Assembly: GCA_012517025.1 (NCBI GenBank)
Contig: JAAYVT010000074.1
Span: forward strand, 1-6,552
Direction of reading: 5' to 3'
Source: Phyllobacteriaceae bacterium
GTDB lineage: Bacteria; Pseudomonadota; Alphaproteobacteria; Rhizobiales; Ancalomicrobiaceae
Length of the DNA: 6,552 bases
Part shown: in pieces, positions 4,685 to 6,552 of the stretch
Position numbering within the stretch: position 1 is the stretch's first letter
How the letters are laid out: each line of letters opens with the position of its first letter
The notes under the pieces: generated by a model
Told to the model about the DNA's origin: nothing
What the model saw: the letters and a program-made list of their open reading frames with translations, nothing else
Databases searched by the model: none
Translations under genes and position numbers: made by a program

Positions 4685-6552
4685 ATGACGCCCGTTCCTC
4701 CCTTCGATCGGATCCCCCCCTTCCGCCCGCCCTACGCCCCCGACGACGCCGCCCTCGTCGCCGATCTTCTGGCCGAGACGACGCTCTCGCCCGAAGCCCG
4801 CGCCCGGGTGGACGCCACCGCGACCCGGCTGATCGGCAAGATCCGCGGCGAGACCGGCGGCTTCGGCGTCGAGGAGTTCCTGCGCGAATACGCGCTGACC
4901 ACCCGAGAGGGGCTGGCGCTGATGGTGCTCGCCGAGGCGCTGCTGCGCGTCCCCGACGCCGCCACCGCCGATCGCCTGATCGAGGACAAGCTGGCGGAGG
5001 CCGAGTTCGAGAACCACGAGCGCGTCTCCGACGCTTGGCTGGTGTCGGCCTCGGCCTGGGCGATGGGCCTCACCGCCCGCGTCTTCCGCCCCGGCGAAAC
5101 CCCGACCGGCATCCTCTCCGGCATGGTCAAGCGGCTCGGCCGGCCGACCATCCGCACCGCGGCGCGGCAGGCGATGCGGGTGATGGGCCATCAGTTCGTG
5201 CTCGGCCAGACCATCGAGGCGGGTCTGGCGCGGGCCAAGTCCCTCGAGGCCAAGGGCTGGCGCCATTCCTACGACATGCTCGGCGAGGGTGCCCGCACCC
5301 GCGCCGACGCCGATGCCTATCTCGCCTCCTACGCCATGGCGATCGAGAAGATCGGGAAGGCCGCCGGCCCCGGCGCGCTGCCGGCGCGGCCGGGCATCTC
5401 GGTCAAGCTGTCGGCCATCCATCCTCGCTACGAGGCGGTCAACGCCGAGGCGGTGATGCGCGAGCTGGTGCCGGATCTGCTCGATCTCGCCCGCAAGGCC
5501 AAGGAGTACGACCTCAACTTCACCGTCGACGCCGAGGAGGCCGACCGGCTCGAGCTCTGCCTCGACGTGATCGCCGCCACTCTCGCCGATCCCTCGCTCG
5601 CCGGCTGGAGCGGCTTCGGTCTGGCGATCCAGGCCTATCAGAAGCGCGCCGTCGCCGAGGTCGATTGGATCATCGGCCTCGCCGAGAACCTCGATCGCCG
5701 CATGATGGTGCGCCTCGTCAAGGGCGCCTATTGGGACACCGAGATCAAGCGCGCCCAGGAGCGCGGCCTCGACGACTTCCCGCTGTTCACCCGCAAGGCG
5801 GCGACCGATCTCTCCTATCAGGCCTGCATGCGCAAGCTGCTCGCCGCCCGTCCGCGCATCTATCCGCAGTTCGCCGGCCACAACGCCGTGACCATGGCCG
5901 AGGTCTGCGAGATCGCCGGACCCAAGGGCGCCGGCGACCCCGGCTTCGAGTTCCAGAAGCTGCACGGCATGGGCGACGCACTGCATCGCGCCGTGGTCGA
6001 GGAGGACGGCTGGCCCTGCCGCATCTACGCCCCCTGCGGCGGCCATCGCGATCTGCTCGCCTATCTCGTCCGCCGCCTGCTGGAGAACGGCGCCAACTCC
6101 TCCTTTGTCGCGAAGGTCGGCGACGCGAGCGTGCCGGTCGAGGCGCTGCTGGTCACGCCCGAGCAGGAACTCGCCGGCGGCACCAAGCCGCGCCACGCCC
6201 ACATCCCCCGCCCGCGCGATCTCTTCGGCACCCGCCTCAATTCGCGCGGCCTTGAATTCGGCGTCGCCGCCGAGAAGGAAGCTCTGATGTCCGCTCTCGC
6301 CTCGCATGCCGCCGACCTCTACGACGCCGCCCCGGTGATCGACGGCAAGGGCCGCCCCGGCACGTTCCGCGATCTGGTCGCCCCCGCCGATGGCGAGACC
6401 CCGGTCGGCCGGGTCAGCGAGGCGACGCCGGAGCTCGCCGGCGAGGCGATGGCCCGTGCCGCCGCCGGTTTCCCCGCCTGGGCCGCGACCCCGGCGGAGA
6501 CCCGGGCCGCCGCGCTCGAACGTCTCGCCGACGCGCTCGAGCAGAACCGCGA
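4685..6552 (+). CDS. putA: PutA, proline dehydrogenase / P5C dehydrogenase (3' partial)
   Basis: Bifunctional proline catabolic enzyme: FAD-dependent oxidation of proline to P5C, then NAD-dependent oxidation to glutamate; normally at the inner face of the membrane, passing electrons to quinone. 622 codons are present before the window ends. After a proline-rich start, an arm/alpha region (about 20-190) leads into the proline dehydrogenase barrel (about 195-480). Motifs: GISVKLSAIHPRYE (237-250), FTVDAEEADRLE (279-290), RLVKGAYWDTEIKRAQ (343-358), FEFQKLHGMG (421-430), IYAPCGGHRDLLAYLVRRLLENGANSSF. K241, D282, Y349, Y448, R463 and R464 fall where E. coli PutA has K329, D370, Y437, Y540, R555 and R556 (recalled numbering), so the proline site looks complete. 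From about 540 the aldehyde dehydrogenase domain begins, with GFPAWAATPAETRAAALERLAD; its catalytic Cys and cofactor motifs lie outside. There is no N-terminal ribbon-helix-helix, unlike E. coli PutA, so it should not be its own repressor, consistent with the divergent putR. Whether it is the about 1000 aa or the longer form cannot be seen. Confidence 0.95.
   Translation, partial: MTPVPPFDRIPPFRPPYAPDDAALVADLLAETTLSPEARARVDATATRLIGKIRGETGGFGVEEFLREYALTTREGLALMVLAEALLRVPDAATADRLIEDKLAEAEFENHERVSDAWLVSASAWAMGLTARVFRPGETPTGILSGMVKRLGRPTIRTAARQAMRVMGHQFVLGQTIEAGLARAKSLEAKGWRHSYDMLGEGARTRADADAYLASYAMAIEKIGKAAGPGALPARPGISVKLSAIHPRYEAVNAEAVMRELVPDLLDLARKAKEYDLNFTVDAEEADRLELCLDVIAATLADPSLAGWSGFGLAIQAYQKRAVAEVDWIIGLAENLDRRMMVRLVKGAYWDTEIKRAQERGLDDFPLFTRKAATDLSYQACMRKLLAARPRIYPQFAGHNAVTMAEVCEIAGPKGAGDPGFEFQKLHGMGDALHRAVVEEDGWPCRIYAPCGGHRDLLAYLVRRLLENGANSSFVAKVGDASVPVEALLVTPEQELAGGTKPRHAHIPRPRDLFGTRLNSRGLEFGVAAEKEALMSALASHAADLYDAAPVIDGKGRPGTFRDLVAPADGETPVGRVSEATPELAGEAMARAAAGFPAWAATPAETRAAALERLADALEQNR
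4711..4725 (+). repeat. C-rich direct repeat, copy 2 (inside the putA start region)
   Basis: GATCCCCCCCTTCCG, 14 of 15 bases identical to copy 1 at 4661-4675. In the putA frame it reads Ile-Pro-Pro-Phe-Arg (residues 10-14), so each copy is in the same codon phase of its own ORF. The C7 run is a possible slippage point. Confidence 0.6.

Larger units (their letters stand above)
4577..4688 (+). other. Chain of three short leader ORFs linked by ATGA overlaps into putA
   Basis: Read on the putA strand: a 5-codon frame (4577-4594, MPSVR) ends in the ATGA that opens a 10-codon frame (4591-4623, MKDVVDPRIS). That frame ends in the ATGA opening a 22-codon frame (4620-4688), which ends in the ATGA containing the putA start at 4685. 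Only the last leader has a plausible Shine-Dalgarno (GAGG at 4611-4614, 5 bases before its ATG). It encodes six arginines, with codons AGG, AGA and CGA that are uncommon in the neighbouring genes, and a Pro-Pro pair at codons 16-17. Translation of any of these frames is unproven, and the transcript start must lie upstream of each for it to matter. Confidence 0.3.

Noticed and set aside
4627..6255. + strand open frame of 542 codons overlapping putA
   Set aside because: Arg/Pro-rich out-of-frame shadow of putA.
4583..6307. Long - strand open frame (574 codons) opposite putA
   Set aside because: It mirrors putA in a GC-rich genome. The translation is low-complexity Gly/Ala/Glu/Asp-rich with no recognisable fold, while the + strand has full PutA motifs.

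Overview
The window reads as ordinary chromosomal DNA of a very GC-rich alphaproteobacterium. The base composition is high throughout and coding third positions are strongly G/C. A divergent Lrp-type regulator/putA pair, with a PutA that lacks the N-terminal DNA-binding domain, is the arrangement known from Agrobacterium, Rhodobacter and rhizobia; the Tad-type pseudopilin-like protein also fits. I cannot name the genus. Hyphomicrobiales is a reasonable guess.

Left part (1-2333, + strand): two consecutive ABC-2 type membrane permeases. The first matches the C-terminal membrane half of RbbA/YhiH fusion proteins and enters the window already in frame. The second is the YhhJ-type permease, starting 2 bases after the first one's stop, with its Shine-Dalgarno inside the last codons of the first gene. 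Together they would form the membrane part of a YhiI-RbbA-YhhJ-like exporter whose ATPase domains, and probably an HlyD-type adaptor, lie upstream of the window.

Middle (2334-4063): a 209-base intergenic region, then a TadG-like protein on the + strand. It has a short N-terminal membrane anchor of the TadE/TadG type and a large von Willebrand A domain with complete MIDAS residues. No other tad/flp pilus genes are present here, so it is an orphan as far as this window shows.

Right part (4073-6552): a putR-like Lrp/AsnC regulator on the - strand and, divergently, the first 622 codons of putA (proline dehydrogenase plus the start of the P5C dehydrogenase domain), which runs off the window end. 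putR ends 9 bases from the stop of the TadG-like gene. The logic is proline catabolism: proline is sensed by PutR, which switches on putA; PutA oxidises proline to glutamate.

The least ordinary feature is the putA leader. Three short open frames follow each other through ATGA overlaps directly into the putA start. The last of these has its own Shine-Dalgarno and a Pro-Pro pair, and a near-perfect C-rich repeat recurs 50 bases later inside the proline-rich N-terminus of PutA. This is a hypothesis for proline-linked translational control, not a demonstrated system. I see no RNA genes, CRISPR, insertion sequences or prophage genes.
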